From Trachythela sp. YZ-2020 (Eukaryota > Cnidaria > Anthozoa > Malacalcyonacea > Clavulariidae): a stretch of 64,000 bases of DNA. Below the pieces are notes generated by a model. It did no database searches. It was not told the DNA's origin and saw only the letters and a program-made list of their open reading frames with translations. The stretch spans positions 558,001 through 622,000 of the forward strand of contig JADLSH010000318.1 in assembly GCA_016169945.1 (NCBI GenBank). The letters run 5' to 3'. Made by a program: the position numbers and the translations under genes. Below are positions 1 to 12,425 of the stretch, one piece after another. Position 1 is the stretch's first letter. Each line of letters starts with the position of its first letter.

Positions 1-329
1 ACAAGAAATAGATTAAACGCAGTAGTGTAAGAATATAACTATAATGTACTACGATTTTATGTTGACACGACTTCACCGTGAACAAATCTTTTGAATTTTA
101 TTTATTAATATTTCAACAGTTTACGGTGGAGTGATTCGACCAGATGATGCCACTGGATGATTATGTCAAAAATGTATTGTCTTCACCTTGCACAAGTTTG
201 CATAAACATGAACACAGAGATAGAACAAAGACTAAGGCTGAGTCTTGATTAACCATGTCTTAAAATAAATCTTATTTCAGGGGGGTGAGATGTCGATTCT
301 CCATATTTTCAGGGGGGTGAGTTGTGTTT

Positions 330-3300
330 TCACCGATACGATGAATATAGATCAAATGACGTCATTGTAGGAGGCGATCGTGTATTTCCCCGCAGGTATA
401 AAGTGTCAATTCCCCGGGGTTCATTCTCCACTGTGGTACAATGTCCCTGGTAGGGCCAGAGTGGCGCCCCATGTACTGTTGGTGCCATATACGCGGTGGG
501 TGTCAGGATAGTCGGGGGGCCACTCCCCGGGACGCTTAGGAAATAGCCGGGGTTTGGGTACGAGAGACTGGGTCGGGGCGCAATCGGAAATTGTAGGGTC
601 TTGTCGGAATCCAATCGGACTTTCTTCGTGTGTAGTCGTGATGGGTTTTGAGTCTTTCGCCACTTTGCTCTGCGGTTCTGGAACCAGACCTAGGTATAAG
701 GAAAATGATGGTTGAATCAAGTTGGTTTTTGATAGCAATATTCACCGGGGTTTGTATGATGAAACTAGCTGAAAAATATAACAAAAACGTCGACATTTCG
801 AGCGAAGTTACTCCCAGGCGAAGTTACTCCCAGGCGAAGTTACTCCCAGGCGAAGTTACTCCCAGGCGAAGTTACTCCCAGGCGAAGTTACTCCCAGACG
901 AAGTTACTCCCAGGCGAAGTTACTCCCAGGCGAAGTTACTCCCAGGCGAAGTTACTCCCAGACGAAGTTACTCCCAGGCGAAGTTACTCCCAGGCGAAGT
1001 TACTCCCAGACGAAGTTACTCCCAGGCGAAGTTACTCCCAGGCGAAGTTACTCCCAGGCGAAGTTACTCCCAGGCGAAGTTACTCCCAGACGAAGTTACT
1101 CCCAGGCGAAGTTACTCCCAGACGAAGTTACTCCCAGGCGAAGTTACTCCCAGACGAAGTTACTCCCAGGCGAAGTTACTCCCAGGCGAAGTTACTCCCA
1201 GACGAAGTTACTCCCAGGCGAAGTTACTCCCAGGCGAAGTTACTCCCAGACGAAGTTACTCCCAGACGAAGTTACTCCCAGACGAAGTTACTCCCAGACG
1301 AAGTTACTCCCAGGCGAAGTTACTCCCAGGCGAAGTTACTCCCACGCGAAGTTACTCCCAGGCGAAGTTACTCCCAGACGAAGTTACTCCCAGACGAAGT
1401 TACTCCCAGACGAAGTTACTCCCAGACGAAGTTACTCCCAGACGAAGTTACTCCCAGACGAAGTTACTCCCAGACGAAGTTACTCCCAGGCGAAGTTACT
1501 CCCAGGCGAAGTTACTCCCAGACGAAGTTACTCCCAGACGAAGTTACTCCCAGGCGAAGTTACTCCCAGACGAAGTTACTCCCAGACGAAGTTACTCCCA
1601 GGCGAAGTTACTCCCAGGCGAAGTTACTCCCAGGCGAAGTTACTCCCAGACGAAGTTACTCCCAGGCGAAGTTACTCCCAGACGAAGTTACTCCCAGACG
1701 AAGTTACTCCCAGACGAAGTTACTCCCAGACGAAGTTACTCCCAGACGAAGTTACTCCCAGGCGAAGTTACTCCCAGGCGAAGTTACTCCCAGACGAAGT
1801 TACTCCCAGACGAAGTTACTCCCAGACGAAGTTACTCCCAGACAGAGAAGTTACTCCCAGGCGAAGTTACTCCCAGACGAAGTTACTCCCAGACGAAGTT
1901 ACTCCCAGGCGAAGTTACTCCCAGACGAAGTTACTCCCAGGCGAAGTTACTCCCAGGCGAAGTTACTCCCAGACGAAGTTACTCCCAGGCGAAGTTACTC
2001 CCAGACGAAGTTACTCCCAGGCGAAGTTACTCCCAGACGAAGTTACTCCCAGACGAAGTTACTCCCAGACGAAGTTACTCCCAGGCGAAGTTACTCCCAG
2101 ACGAAGTTACTCCCAGACGAAGTTACTCCCAGGCGAAGTTACTCCCAGACGAAGTTACTCCCAGGCGAAGTTACTCCCAGGCGAAGTTACTCCCAGGCGA
2201 AGTTACTCCCAGGCGAAGTTACTCCCAGGCGAAGTTACTCCCAGACGAAGTTACTCCCAGACGAAGTTACTCCCAGACGAAGTTACTCCCAGACGAAGTT
2301 ACTCCCAGACGAAGTTACTCCCAGACAAAGTTACTCCCAGACGAAGTTACTCCCAGGCGAAGTTACTCCCAGGCGAAGTTACTCCCAGGCGAAGTTACTC
2401 CCAGGCGAAGTTACTCCCAGACGAAGTTACTCCCAGGCGAAGTTACTCCCAGACGAAGTTACTCCCAGGCGAAGTTACTCCCAGACGAAGTTACTCCCAG
2501 GCGAAGTTACTCCCAGGCGAAGTTACTCCCAGGCGAAGTTACTCCCAGGCGAAGTTACTCCCAGACGAAGTTACTCCCAGACGAAGTTACTCCCAGGCGA
2601 AGTTACTCCCAGACGAAGTTAATCTCGCAAGCTACGTGACCTCATTGTGCCCAGGCTGACTATGACTTGTCTATGAGGTAAATCATTTTTGTCTATCTGC
2701 AAAAAGTATATAAGCTGCCGTGGTTTGTGTCTGAAATACCTGAAAAGGATTAAAAACACTACAACCTTTCAAGGAAGGCCCTTATCAGTATGTGAATAGC
2801 CAACTACATTCCTTGGCGAATACTACACCAACACTGGAAGCCCACGTCATTGAGATATCAGAAAGACGTATAATATAGATATTCCATACATGAGACTTCA
2901 GGCACCAATCAAAGCATAAACAAGTACGTTTGTTACGTTGATGAAACGTCTCATAGATAACAATTTCCTAGCAGCTGCCGTTCAATAACCGTTATTGTTG
3001 TAACCCAGCAAGGAGCCTTATACGATCTACGTTTTAATCTTTCTATTAAAATCAATTTTAAATGTTGTTTATGATTTTTCGTTTATAATACACGGAACAA
3101 TAATCGTTTCTCCAAACAAAATAAAGTTAAAATGTAATTAGCGTGTTCGTTGTTGTATATTCTGGCCCCAAAATAGGATAAATAATTGATGGGCAAATGC
3201 TAAATCGATTTTTCAATCGAGGTTTGCAACTCACGCCCACCTACAGTGAGACGACGCGCCTTTACAATCGTTCTCTGATTTGATATCCAGAATAATATCA

Positions 3301-4305
3301 TTGTAGTAAATTTATTAATTTTACTCCACAGTAGATAAATGTTTTTATTATATCAGTCTACATACATTTGATGTCTAACTCTATATTTGTGTATATGCCT
3401 TGTTTTCTATTTAAAAGACTTTAGTCTTTAGAAGTCACGTTTTGCGAGATTGTGCAGTTTAACAATAGTTATTGTAACTAAAAATCGATTAATGTGAAGA
3501 TTTATAGTGCACCTTTCACGTTGTTTTGCTTTGTTTTAATCAATTTTTTTAATATACCTTACTTGTATTTATATTCGCGCAGTATTAGAATTAGCGCAGA
3601 CCATAGGTGCACGAAATTAAAACTGAGCGGAAAATAATCCGCGCGAAAAGGCTGCTGCTGTTCATGCGCGAACTATAATCTGTAAACGTTTGCCACCGTA
3701 ACACAAAATTCTGAAGTTAAACAATGAAATCAGAAATTATTCTATATGACATTATGATCAGCAGTTGGATTCGTTGTTTCAGCCAAATAACGAAACTGCT
3801 TAACTTTCTCTTGGGATTTTTCGGTTCAGATAGCTTGGAAATTTTAACTAGTACTTTCGTGAAAATTTTAAGTATCCAATGTGATTTAGTCTAGTTTTGT
3901 TTGGCCTTTGCTCAGTTAAACTTAAGAAACTCATCAAGTTTATTTTTTGAGCTCGGCTTGATGACTAACACAGTAACAGTTTATGGATGAAAATTTCGAG
4001 AGAAAAGTCTCTAAGTAACCTCATTCCTTAAGGCCATGTTACTCGAGGCAATTTTTGCTGCAACTTGCAACGCAATTTCTGACATAGGTCCATCACAGAG
4101 ATCGCATATTAAAAAATACGAATCTTCTCGACTTCTTTTACCTGTATCCGAGCTTCACTGATATTAATTTTCGCAGCCAATTCTTCTCTAAGTGCAATGT
4201 CAGGATAATGTTTCTTTTCAAACACCTTCTCGAGCTCCTCCAACTGACTTTTAGTAAAAGTTGTTCTGTTTCTTCTTTGTTTTCTACGAATGGCAGGATT
4301 GTCAT
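330..4305 (-). CDS. Paired-like (PRD-class) homeobox gene, 3' two exons
   Basis: Two minus-strand exons are visible: 4305-4142 and 689-330. The first encodes homeodomain residues from an RRNRTTFT start to EARIQ and ends at a CAG/GTAAAA donor. The second follows a CTAG acceptor, begins [13 protein letters not shown] and runs 119 residues to a TGA at 330-332. The reading frame joins in phase 0 exactly between homeodomain codons 46 and 47, the classic intron position of many paired-class genes. Residue 50 is Gln. The tail is rich in Pro, Ser and Tyr and ends [11 protein letters not shown]. The product should be a sequence-specific nuclear transcription factor. Similarity by eye is shared between Alx, Drgx and Arx types, so I give no symbol. 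The 5' limit is uncertain: a TTTGTCAG acceptor at 4306 is plausible, but the frame is open further upstream to about 4347. Upstream exons are not recognised. The 3.45 kb intron contains the 16-bp minisatellite. Confidence 0.85.
803..2623. repeat. 16-bp minisatellite, about 113 copies, in homeobox intron
   Basis: The unit is GAAGTTACTCCCAGRC, where R is a G or A that alternates irregularly along the array. Units are nearly identical. Exceptions are a CACGC variant near 1345, a short insertion (AGACAGAG) near 1843 and a CAAAG variant near 2326. Every normal unit keeps one CpG. Because 16 nt read three times gives 48 nt without a stop, the plus strand stays open as a 16-residue protein repeat; this is a by-product of the array, and that frame also runs antisense through the homeobox exon. 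Confidence 0.97.
2714..2826. mobile_element. Fragment of palindromic MITE family 2 (CTGCCG... ends)
   Basis: It begins CTGCCGTGGTTTGTGTCTGA and carries the motif ACCTGAAAAGGATTAAAAAC, shared with the elements at 4812, 5146, 10000, 19809, 33556 and 46995. Here only the left half is recognisable. The end sequence recurs next to arms that are reverse complements elsewhere, which is why I class it as a non-autonomous terminal-inverted-repeat element. Confidence 0.5.
2830..4030. other. Intron of homeobox gene, no feature seen
   Basis: AT-rich sequence between the minisatellite and the first homeodomain exon. I see no coding exon, no tandem repeat and no clear transposon here. Confidence 0.5.
4030..4092. 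mobile_element. End of MITE family 3 (GGCCATGTTACTCGAGGCAA)
   Basis: This terminal sequence, followed by TTTTTGCTGCAACTTGCAAC, recurs at 8507, 25503 and 34055. Inverted counterparts ending TTGCCTCGTGTATAACATGG occur at about 8790, 15390, 18580 and 25720. It lies just downstream of the first homeodomain exon, inside the intron. Only one end is present here. Confidence 0.5.
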
Positions 4306-4384
4306 CTGACAAACATGGCGAGGTCTGGTAGGGTCGGTAGAGAACACGGGTTAGGTGCTCTAGAATATAAGGATAAGACTAAGT

Positions 4385-4566
4385 TGAAGAAGTGAAAGTA
4401 AACTAACTTTATTTATACTGGATAGCTCTATCAGTTCTAAACTGTTCTCCCTAGAGGTCAAGTAAGGGTCATCCCTTGTTGGTCCAGAGAAGAGTGTTTC
4501 CACTTTGACTCTACCAAACACCACAGGTTTTTTCCGGCTACTCCGATTTCCTCTTGTAGTCAAACA
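4385..4566. mobile_element. Rearranged SINE fragment
   Basis: It combines the SINE tail (about 4400-4490, minus orientation: TTTATACTGGATAGCTCTAT onward) with the body motif TTTGACTCTACCAAACACCA in plus orientation (about 4500-4566). The two parts face opposite ways, so this is a composite or inverted copy. It lies upstream of the homeodomain exon. Confidence 0.6.
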
Positions 4567-4811
4567 CTGGACCAGCTAGGGATAGCTGAATTGAGTACGC
4601 ACTAGCTGGATTGTGAATGCGACTTCTGTTCTTTATCGTTCAAATACGACCGGATGTTTGTACTTGTTAACTATATGAAGATCTAAAAACATCACTTATT
4701 GTAATTCTGTCTCTTTACTCACTTTTCATGCAATGTAAGTCTCTTCTCAAAAGGTTTACGCTATCATGCATTAACGCGGGCTAAGTATTTAATAATAAAA
4801 TGTCCTCGTTT

Positions 4812-4952
4812 TGGTCTAAACTACCTGAAAAAGATAAACGTTTTAAGCGAAGGTCCTTCGTCTGGATGTGACTAGACAACGGCTAATTTCCGATCGGCTG
4901 AGGGCCTTCGCTCGAAACGCCGAAGTCTTTATCTCTTTCAGGTAGTTCAGAG
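4812..4952. mobile_element. MITE family 2 copy with inverted ends
   Basis: The left side reads CTAAACTACCTGAAAAAGAT and the right side reads CTCTTTCAGGTAGTTCAG. These are reverse complements. The middle has the AAGGTCCTTCGTCTGG and GGGCCTTCGCTCGAAAC modules that also face each other, so the whole element can fold into a hairpin. Confidence 0.6.
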
Positions 4953-5145
4953 AAAAGTAATACAGTTCCTTATGCTATCTTTACTCAACAGTTTAGAATA
5001 TACATTTTATCTTTAAGGTTATGAATCCTTTAAATCTTCATGAACTGACATTTTGGAATCTGCAGGATCGTCTTCAGTCAACAGACAACATCCTTTGTGA
5101 GTATACACACTATGTTATAAATCTTTGTACATTTTCTGCCGTAGT

Positions 5146-5246
5146 TTGTGTCTGAACTACCCGAAAATTATCAAAATACTTAAAAGGATCTTCGCTCGAA
5201 GCGTTTCTAATCTTCAGGTAGTTCAGATCCATGCAAACCACGGCAG
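5146..5246. mobile_element. Short MITE family 2 copy, both ends intact
   Basis: About 101 bp. It starts CTGCCGTAGTTTGTGTCTGA and ends in CAAACCACGGCAG, with the inner ACTACC/GGTAGT pair also inverted. This is the cleanest short copy and defines the family ends. Confidence 0.65.
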
Positions 5247-5259
5247 CTTATTGAGGAAT

Positions 5260-6700
5260 ACTACCTACACCGGAACGCCACATTTTTAGGTAAAAGTTAC
5301 TCGATCTTTTTTGACTTAAACTTGTTAACAAAACGTTTATAACTTACGAGTTGACGGCACAGGATCGATGCTTAACACATCTCCGATATAATGTGAATGT
5401 GGTTTGGACATCGTTAAAGGACTAAGGCTTGACGGTAACATTATTGAACAGAAACTTCTATAAGGACGCTTTATTCTTCCAGCGAGAAACTTCGGTCCTG
5501 ATTGCAGTATTGGGCTTTAATCTTGAGCAATTTGCGCTTTAGTCTTGAACAGCTCGCTTGTTCGTTGCGCTTTTGGCGTATAGCTTTACTAAATGCAAAA
5601 AGAGGCGTACCCATGTCTTATATAGCGCGGCGCGCGCAACTTTAGCGCACTGCAGGTGCACACAGGAGAACGGCGCGTACTCCCTATTGCTATTGGGCTT
5701 GTCACACTGTTTTACACTCTAGTAATCGTGTGTAAATATGAACAATGACATTTTCATTAGAGACTTTCGTTCAGTATGTTAGATCGGAGTACGCACCTGC
5801 TGCTGTGTCATAAAGTTATGTATGTTTTTATTGTGTAGAACCATTGGTTTATATATTAAAGAATGAGCATCAAACACAATATATATAGAGAGATAAGTAG
5901 CACAGGCTGTTTAATTGATATTTTATGCATGCGTTTAGACATTTTATATGAAATTAGAAACTTTCTAAGGTTCAAAATAATAAGTTTTTTAGATAGTAAC
6001 AACGAAAAAATATAATACCTTCATGAAGAAAGATAACTAACACAGGCATACAGGCCCTTTAATTGACATTTTATATACGCGCTTTAATACCCATACATAT
6101 TTTATATATGAAATTAGAATTTCTAAAACTTAGGTTAGAAAATATATATAAAGTTTAAAGATGAATAAGCATTGCGCAAATATAATATAGAAAGAAAAGT
6201 GGCATGCTCCATTTAATTGATATTTTATGTACGCCATTTTTACTAGCTACATACGTATATTTTATATGAAATTAGAATTTTCTAAAACTTAGGCTGGAAA
6301 ATATATTAAGTTTATAGATTGTATAAAATTGGAAGGGATGTTTAATTGATATAGATATTTAAATGTGTGTCATTTAATTTAAGATTTTCTCCATTATACG
6401 TAGAACAGTCATGTTATATGATGTGAAAAATATGAAAGTAATAGTCTAATAGAAGGCAAGAGGCTTTCGATGTAAAAAAAACATTAAGTCTATATTAAGA
6501 CAGCTCAATATCAAGTAATAATAAATCGTTTATTACACGAAATGAAAGAGTTTAATGGCAGTCTATAGTTTAGTTAGCACATGCACATTCGCTGTTTTTA
6601 ATCTACAAAGTTTAACGTTCATATTAAAAATTCTAAATTTCATGGCAATTTTATTGCATGAAAATTGTAGTGAATTAATTACTTCGCATATATTGCGCTG
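5260..6700. other. Gene-free AT-rich stretch
   Basis: I see no supported exon. Between about 5870 and 6330 a loosely repeated block (TTTAATTGATATTTTATG, TATATGAAATTAGAAT, TTCTAAAACTTAGG) recurs three to four times at roughly 160-180 bp spacing. This suggests an old, diverged tandem repeat. Confidence 0.4.
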
Positions 6701-6708
6701 AGTTGTAA

Positions 6709-6800
6709 ACTAACTTTATTTATACTGGATAGCTCTATCAGTTCTAAACTGTTCTCCCTAGAGGTCTAGTAAGGGTCATTCCTTTATAATGGCCCAGTGT
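6709..6800 (-). mobile_element. SINE tail unit
   Basis: It matches the tail unit of the main SINE family: AACTTTATTTATACTGGATA, then CAGTTCTAAACTGTTCTCCC, then a CCAGTGTTACTACGG end. Read on the minus strand it gives the tail orientation seen in full-length copies. Confidence 0.65.
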
Positions 6801-7247
6801 TACTACGGAAGAAAACTTGCTGGACTTGCTCCAAGTATAGGACTTTGCTGAGGCTGAACTTTGCTTTTACTAACAAGTAACATGAGATATATGATTATCA
6901 ACCTTTTCACGTTCATGGACTATATTAATCATCCAACGACAACAGTTAAACATGAGTATATTATATTTGTTTTACACTAGATGATCATCAATATAGTCGG
7001 TCGAAGATATTCGGCAAAGTTTAGGTCGTTAAAATGTCAATGACGGCGAAATTAACGTGTGGGTGCGTATTTACGCAGACCTTAATTTGCAACAAATGCA
7101 TGATCAATATATTGAGACATCAAGACAAACAATGGCAGACATTTGAATATGATCACACTTCTAGTAATATCGAGTGTTTGTTTAGGGCGCGTTATTGCTC
7201 AAGTGTAATATAAACTTTGCTTTTTGATTAGAGCAAAATTTCTATAA

Positions 7248-7432
7248 TTACCTTGCTTTGAACATGTGCCTTTCGTCTCCATGACCTGGGTTCGATTCCT
7301 GCGATATACAGTTCTCTGAATTCATCTGATTCAGTATAATTTCACTTCAGTCGCATGTGAGACTGTGAGAAAAGAGCTTCCAGGTTGACTCTACCAAACA
7401 CCGCAGGTTTTATCCGGACTCAGAGTAATACT
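7248..7432 (+). mobile_element. tRNA-derived SINE head and body
   Basis: It contains a B-box-like GGGTTCGATTCC (near 7288), then the body TTTCACTTCAGTCGCATGTG and TTGACTCTACCAAACACC. The A-box side is truncated. These internal RNA polymerase III promoter remnants identify the family as tRNA-derived. Confidence 0.65.
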
Positions 7433-8506
7433 TGACTATGATATTCAAATCACAGATTCACACACATTTTTGAATCTTTTTCTGGCATACTCCAAGTCCG
7501 TAAAAATTCGGTTCATTAGTTTTTGCTTCACACCTGAAATAAATTCACTAAATAAAAATTGCTTCTTTTCTGGTAGTCGGCCGACAACATATGATGATTT
7601 TGAAAAAAATTAGTTTGGTTAAAAATTTAATGAATTTTTACACTAAAAAGTGAACAACGCGCTTAGCTTCAAATCAGTAGTTTCGTGAAGAATTAAAATA
7701 ATTTATATATTCGAAAATTTAGATTATATTCTGATCAAAATTTCGTTACAAAATATATTCTATGCATGCTAGATTATTAATCTTTTGGGCATTTACAGAA
7801 ACTGTCACATATATCTTTCTGTTAGTCATAAAGTGATAGTAATATACAAGCAACAAAATTCTGCAACTTACGACAAAAACTGATTAAAAAGTTGAAATGT
7901 TAAGTAGAATTTTTTCCGCTGTTGTTTCATTACTCATTATTTTTGTGACTTATGCGCGCGAACATTCTTAATTAATATGCATTGAAACCAGTTAGTAGTT
8001 CAGTCGGCACGTTGCGGCAATTCTGTCGCTCGTATTACATCAACTTTGTACATTTTTAGCGGTTAGAAAGAAACCTTGTATTTTTTAATTGTACTGAGCC
8101 AGTTCTCTATATCATTACACATGTATAAATATGTCTTTAATATAAATAGAGTTGTTAAAGCTGCGTAAAAACATCTGTCAAAGGCGTACAATGAATAAAA
8201 CGGACAGCTAATTGTCATAGATGATTTTATAATCAGCAATCAAGTCTAGATTTCAAAACTCTCGTTTCAAACAACAAAGTCCACTCATAATTCTAACATT
8301 TTACACAAAAAAGGTCAGCAATTAAAGCGAAATTTTCGTTTAAAAAAACTGGAATAGTTTTTGGTAGAAATTCCTACGTTTCAGTTATTTATAGTTTATG
8401 CCGTTTAGCCTATTGAATTTTGTGTACTTTTGCGATATATTAACAGTCATTAATCCGCTAGCTATTATTTTTGCTCAAACGTTTAATGAAACATAAATCC
8501 CCTCTC

Positions 8507-8800
8507 TATAGTGCCATATCACACGGGACAATTTTTGCTGCAACTTGCAACGCAATTTCTGCACAGAGCCATGTTATGTAGAAATGTACGCACAGAAAAA
8601 CAGTGAACATGGCCCACGTTTCACTTCACCGATATTATCATTCACATTAATTTCTTTGTTGCCTTGTGGGCATATTTAGTAAGAAAAATATCGCTAAAAT
8701 ATAGAACGAAATTCATGCTCACAATTTCTCTGCGAATATGACTTTTTACCTAGCAGCAAAATTGCCTCGTGTATAACATGGCGTTAAGACTGTAGTGCGT
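8507..8800. mobile_element. MITE family 3, complete; left duplication breakpoint lies inside
   Basis: The left end (GCCATATCACACGGGACAATT, then TTTTGCTGCAACTTGCAACG) faces the right end (TAGCAGCAAAATTGCCTCGT, then GTATAACATGGC). The start of the 9.8 kb tandem duplication (about 8606) falls inside this element, so copy 2 begins with its right part only. Confidence 0.6.
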
Positions 8801-8999
8801 TTTTCAGCGACCTTGAGCTAGGCTTCCAATGAATGATTGATTCAATTTTTCTTATTAAATATTCCTCAAAAACAGTTTAGCGATCATAACAAAATTTATC
8901 GGACCAACCGCGGTTTTATAAATGAGTTTTAAAACTGACTAAAATCAATTTCAACCTTTTTATATTAGATGAACATTCGTTGCGGGAAATCGCTTTCGT

Positions 9000-11990
9000 A
9001 TAGTCGTCATGAAAATTAAATTTTTATTCTGTTTTTAAATGCAGAACCAACCGTTTGAAGTTTACGTTAGCGTGAATGTAGTACCACAAATGACGTGTAT
9101 TTCAAGACCACTACCTACATGACTAAGAACCAATTGTTTTGAAATTCAGGCTAGTGAGAATCTACCACAAAGGATTTGCATTCCATTTTCAGGCCTGTTT
9201 TCTACTGCTCAGCCTTTCCGCCAAAAGGCGAAGTACAATTTATATAATCCATGACGAACAATGTAAAATACTTTATAAAAATGTCTAGTTGACTAAGTGT
9301 ACCACTTGTATATTAGAGATTTAGAGTATAGCTATATACATATATGTTTTGACGCAAATATTTCAGTCTCTTCTGGCGCGCGGTGTCATTGACGTTATAT
9401 CGCAGTGTCATTCACGAGCAAGACAGCATGAAACAGCTAAATTTAATGATATATTTTACCAAACACTATGCGATTGATCTCACAGTGAAAACACCGGTCA
9501 CACAGTTAAATCATTTTATCCTTATTGAAATATACGATGTTAGGGCCAAACTAATCAGCGAAACCCATCAGCTCTTTTAACTTGTTAAATCGAGTTAACC
9601 CACGCACCAATCAGAACGCGCGCAAGTGCGTCGTACGGGCGGCTGTTTTGGAAGTATACGACTAAATTGAGCGCAGATGCAATTTTAAAGACTGTTTTTT
9701 ACAAGATGAATATATACTCTAACTTGGGGACACTAATAATTACAATTTTATTTGCAATCGTCAGAAAATTTTAATCAGAATATAAACCTCAATTAGAATG
9801 TTAATAAACGACTGAGAACATTGTTTTTATCCCGTTTTGAGAACAACTGGGCAATGTTCGAGGTTTTTGCGTTTGAGTCTTTTGTTTTTATTGTATTTGC
9901 GCAAAATATATTGCAATGGTGTGGATATCTCCATGCGGACAGGTATTTCAAACGTATATTGGTCCAGTATATATAGGTGCAGCGGTATTCTGCAATGAGC
10001 TGTCGTACGTTTGTGTCTGAACGACCTGAAAACGGATTAAAAACACTTCGAGTTTTTAAGCAAAGCCCTTCGTCAGGAAGTCAATAGACGACGCCACTCC
10101 TTAACAAGGACCTTTTTCTCAAAATGTCGAAGTGTAGTTTTCAGGTAGTCAGACAATGCCTTGCACTTGTAGATGAATCTTTTTAGATCTATTATAATTG
10201 AAGAAAGATTAATCTGCATGCAATGAAATAGTCTCTAGTATAAAATTCTTAAATTCGAACTTTAAGAAATTGAAGAAATTATTTTCACCGAAATTTTTTA
10301 ATGCAATTCATAAACTAATCCGCCAGTAAAATTCTTCAAAAAGGCGCGCGTTGTTTTGATTGCATTTCACACCCTGCGTTTTAAACTGCATTTAAAGCAA
10401 GCATGATATTGATAGCGCCAAATGGCTAAGTGTATTTTCATTTGGTTAAGCTAAATGCGCTTTCTAATCATACAAAAACTGATTATATCCCAAGCATAAC
10501 AAGTCTAATAAGATGAGTCGCGCATTTGGGCGAGATTATAAAAGTCATAACAAATGTGTAGATCTGTGGGAAGATAAAATAATATTCCCGAAGGCATTTT
10601 AATTTTTAGAATCTGAAGATAAGGATCCGAAATATTGCGAAATGTGAGGTAGTGATAAGTGATCTCTGGCCTTGAGGGAATGAAAAATGTTTTATTCTTA
10701 CGCAAAATACGTTCTAGGTTGTTCAGATGTACGAAGGCGTGAGGTTTGAGGAATTAACTTAAGAAAATATTTCAGTTTTTATTCCAAATTAAAAATTAAT
10801 TGGAACATCATTATTCATAACATCATATTAAATAATAGTCAGTATATAATAATAATATAGTTATAGGATGTAGGAGTTAAAAGCGCGGGATTGCTGCATC
10901 ATTTATGATGAGGGTTGACTTAAATATTTGGGTGGAGGGTGTCGATGACGGTAGTTAATGTTTGTACGTTTTACCTGCATTCTATAATAGTGTAATATAC
11001 AGTTTCTTTTACAAGCTAGTGCAAAGATTAGCCCTGTACTGTACCTCTGCAGGGAAGAAAAGTCAGTTAGAGTAGTATGAATGAACTCAGTTTAGTTTAT
11101 ATGAGTTTAATACATCTCTATGTATAGAGGAACTCGTGCAAGTTGCTATGGAAATGCAGAGTATAACAGCTTAGAGTATAGAGGATCGACTAGATCGTAC
11201 ATCAGTTTATATAACTTTACTTGAAATGCTCATCGACTAAATCACTACACTGTTACCCAGTGTATTACGGTATTACCTATATAGGTTTTTGTGTTGAAAG
11301 GATGGCTATATGTCTTAAATTGTTTATACACTAGAAAGAACAAGACCTCGCCTCGCCCATAATTCCAAGGGCTCGACCAAGCAGCGTTATGCCTAATAAC
11401 ATATGTATAATATTTACCGCGGCGGCAAAACTGCTCAACTATTTGTCTCTAAGTCATAGCAATGGTACAGAACTATAAAGTAATCGCCAGAGCCCTTTCT
11501 GAACAACTTTTATACAAAACGTTAACTAATAACTACAAAAACATCTGTTCGGACTTTTTAACACCTCCTACACCTAAACAGTACTGTAAATGTAATATAT
11601 TCAACTTCAAAGTCAAATTTCCACGAAAGTAGCTCAACGGTACAAATGATAAAACTAAATACTTAAAGTAGTTCCCTTTTGTTAGGTAGCTTAACTTTCA
11701 GGCGTTTTTCGTTTGTGTAATTATTTATAATTTGTCGTTTTTTGGGTCATTAATGAATTCCAATGTCCCCATTAAGTATTAATTAGTCAGGCGGGCTTGA
11801 CATATGTTTTGCCGTTGAATGGATTAAACAATCAGTGAAGATTTCTTAAGATATTGTTCTTGCTTAACCAAAATGGAGATATGAGATGTAGATTAATTTC
11901 TTAGACTACTTTTATTTTATCAATATATTAATATATTCATGGCATAGTTTTTATTTTAAAGTAAAGCCTGAACTTGTGTTAGAATTGAGT
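9000..11990. other. Low-copy, gene-free part of the duplicated block (copy 1)
   Basis: This stretch matches 18808-21810 closely. A 65-codon open frame (9383-9580) and a 66-codon minus frame (10505-10705) persist in both copies, but neither resembles a known protein. Nearly all of the sequence is equally conserved between copies, so their persistence is no evidence of coding. Confidence 0.5.
10000..10160. mobile_element. MITE family 2 copy (duplicated at 19809-19969)
   Basis: It starts near CTGTCGTACGTTTGTGTCTG and contains CGACCTGAAAACGGATTAAA and CCCTTCGTCAGGAAGTCAAT. It ends in the inverted TTTTCAGGTAGTCAGACA. The twin copy shows it was present before the duplication. Confidence 0.6.
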
Positions 11991-12019
11991 TCGTGAGTTA
12001 TTTGGCTGTGTACAAAGTT

Positions 12020-12215
12020 AAACCCAAAAAGTTTAGCTTTGGGTTAGTTGGGGATTACCGGAGTACCCAGAGAAAACCCTCAAACACAGGAGAGAACCAA
12101 TTACCTGCATTTTCAATTTACATGAGTTTATCAAGCACAGGAAAGTTACTCAACCTAAGTAAATCCTGCCCTCGGCTTAACTCAGAGGTAAGGGTCGCGC
12201 ACTAACCGCATCTGA
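12020..12215 (-). mobile_element. Second SINE-like family, copy in minus orientation
   Basis: It carries GGAGTACCCAGAGAAAACCC, followed by modules (TGAGTTTATCAAGCACAGGA, CTCGGCTTAACTCAGAGGTA) that are found reverse-complemented at 13977-14200. A twin lies at about 21839-22034. The GGAGTACC(C)GAGAAAACC core is shared with the main SINE. Confidence 0.6.
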
Positions 12216-12238
12216 CACCCGTGTTTCCCCAATTCTGG

Positions 12239-12425
12239 AACTGCGTAATGTTCTCTAGAGAGATCCAGTAAGGAGCATCCCTTATAAACAGTATCCAATA
12301 TAAACAAGATTAGTTTAGTTTAGGTTTCCTCCTGTAGTAACACTGGAACAATAAGGCATGACTCTTACTGAACCTCCATGGAGAACAGTTTAGAACTGAT
12401 AGAGCTATCCAGTATAAATAAAGTC
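12239..12425 (+). mobile_element. SINE tail units (plus)
   Basis: It holds about one and a half tail units ending GAGCTATCCAGTATAAATAA. The twin lies at about 22075-22262. Confidence 0.65.

Noticed and set aside
803..2623. Regular short repeats resembling a CRISPR array
   Set aside because: Units abut with no spacers, there are no cas genes and the DNA is animal.
648..2639. A 663-residue plus-strand open frame of 16-residue repeats
   Set aside because: It is the translation of a 16-bp minisatellite and overlaps the homeodomain exon antisense; no ATG, no domain.
9383..9580. A 65-codon frame kept in both duplicates (also 19190-19387)
   Set aside because: The surrounding non-coding DNA is equally conserved; no recognisable protein, no splice context.
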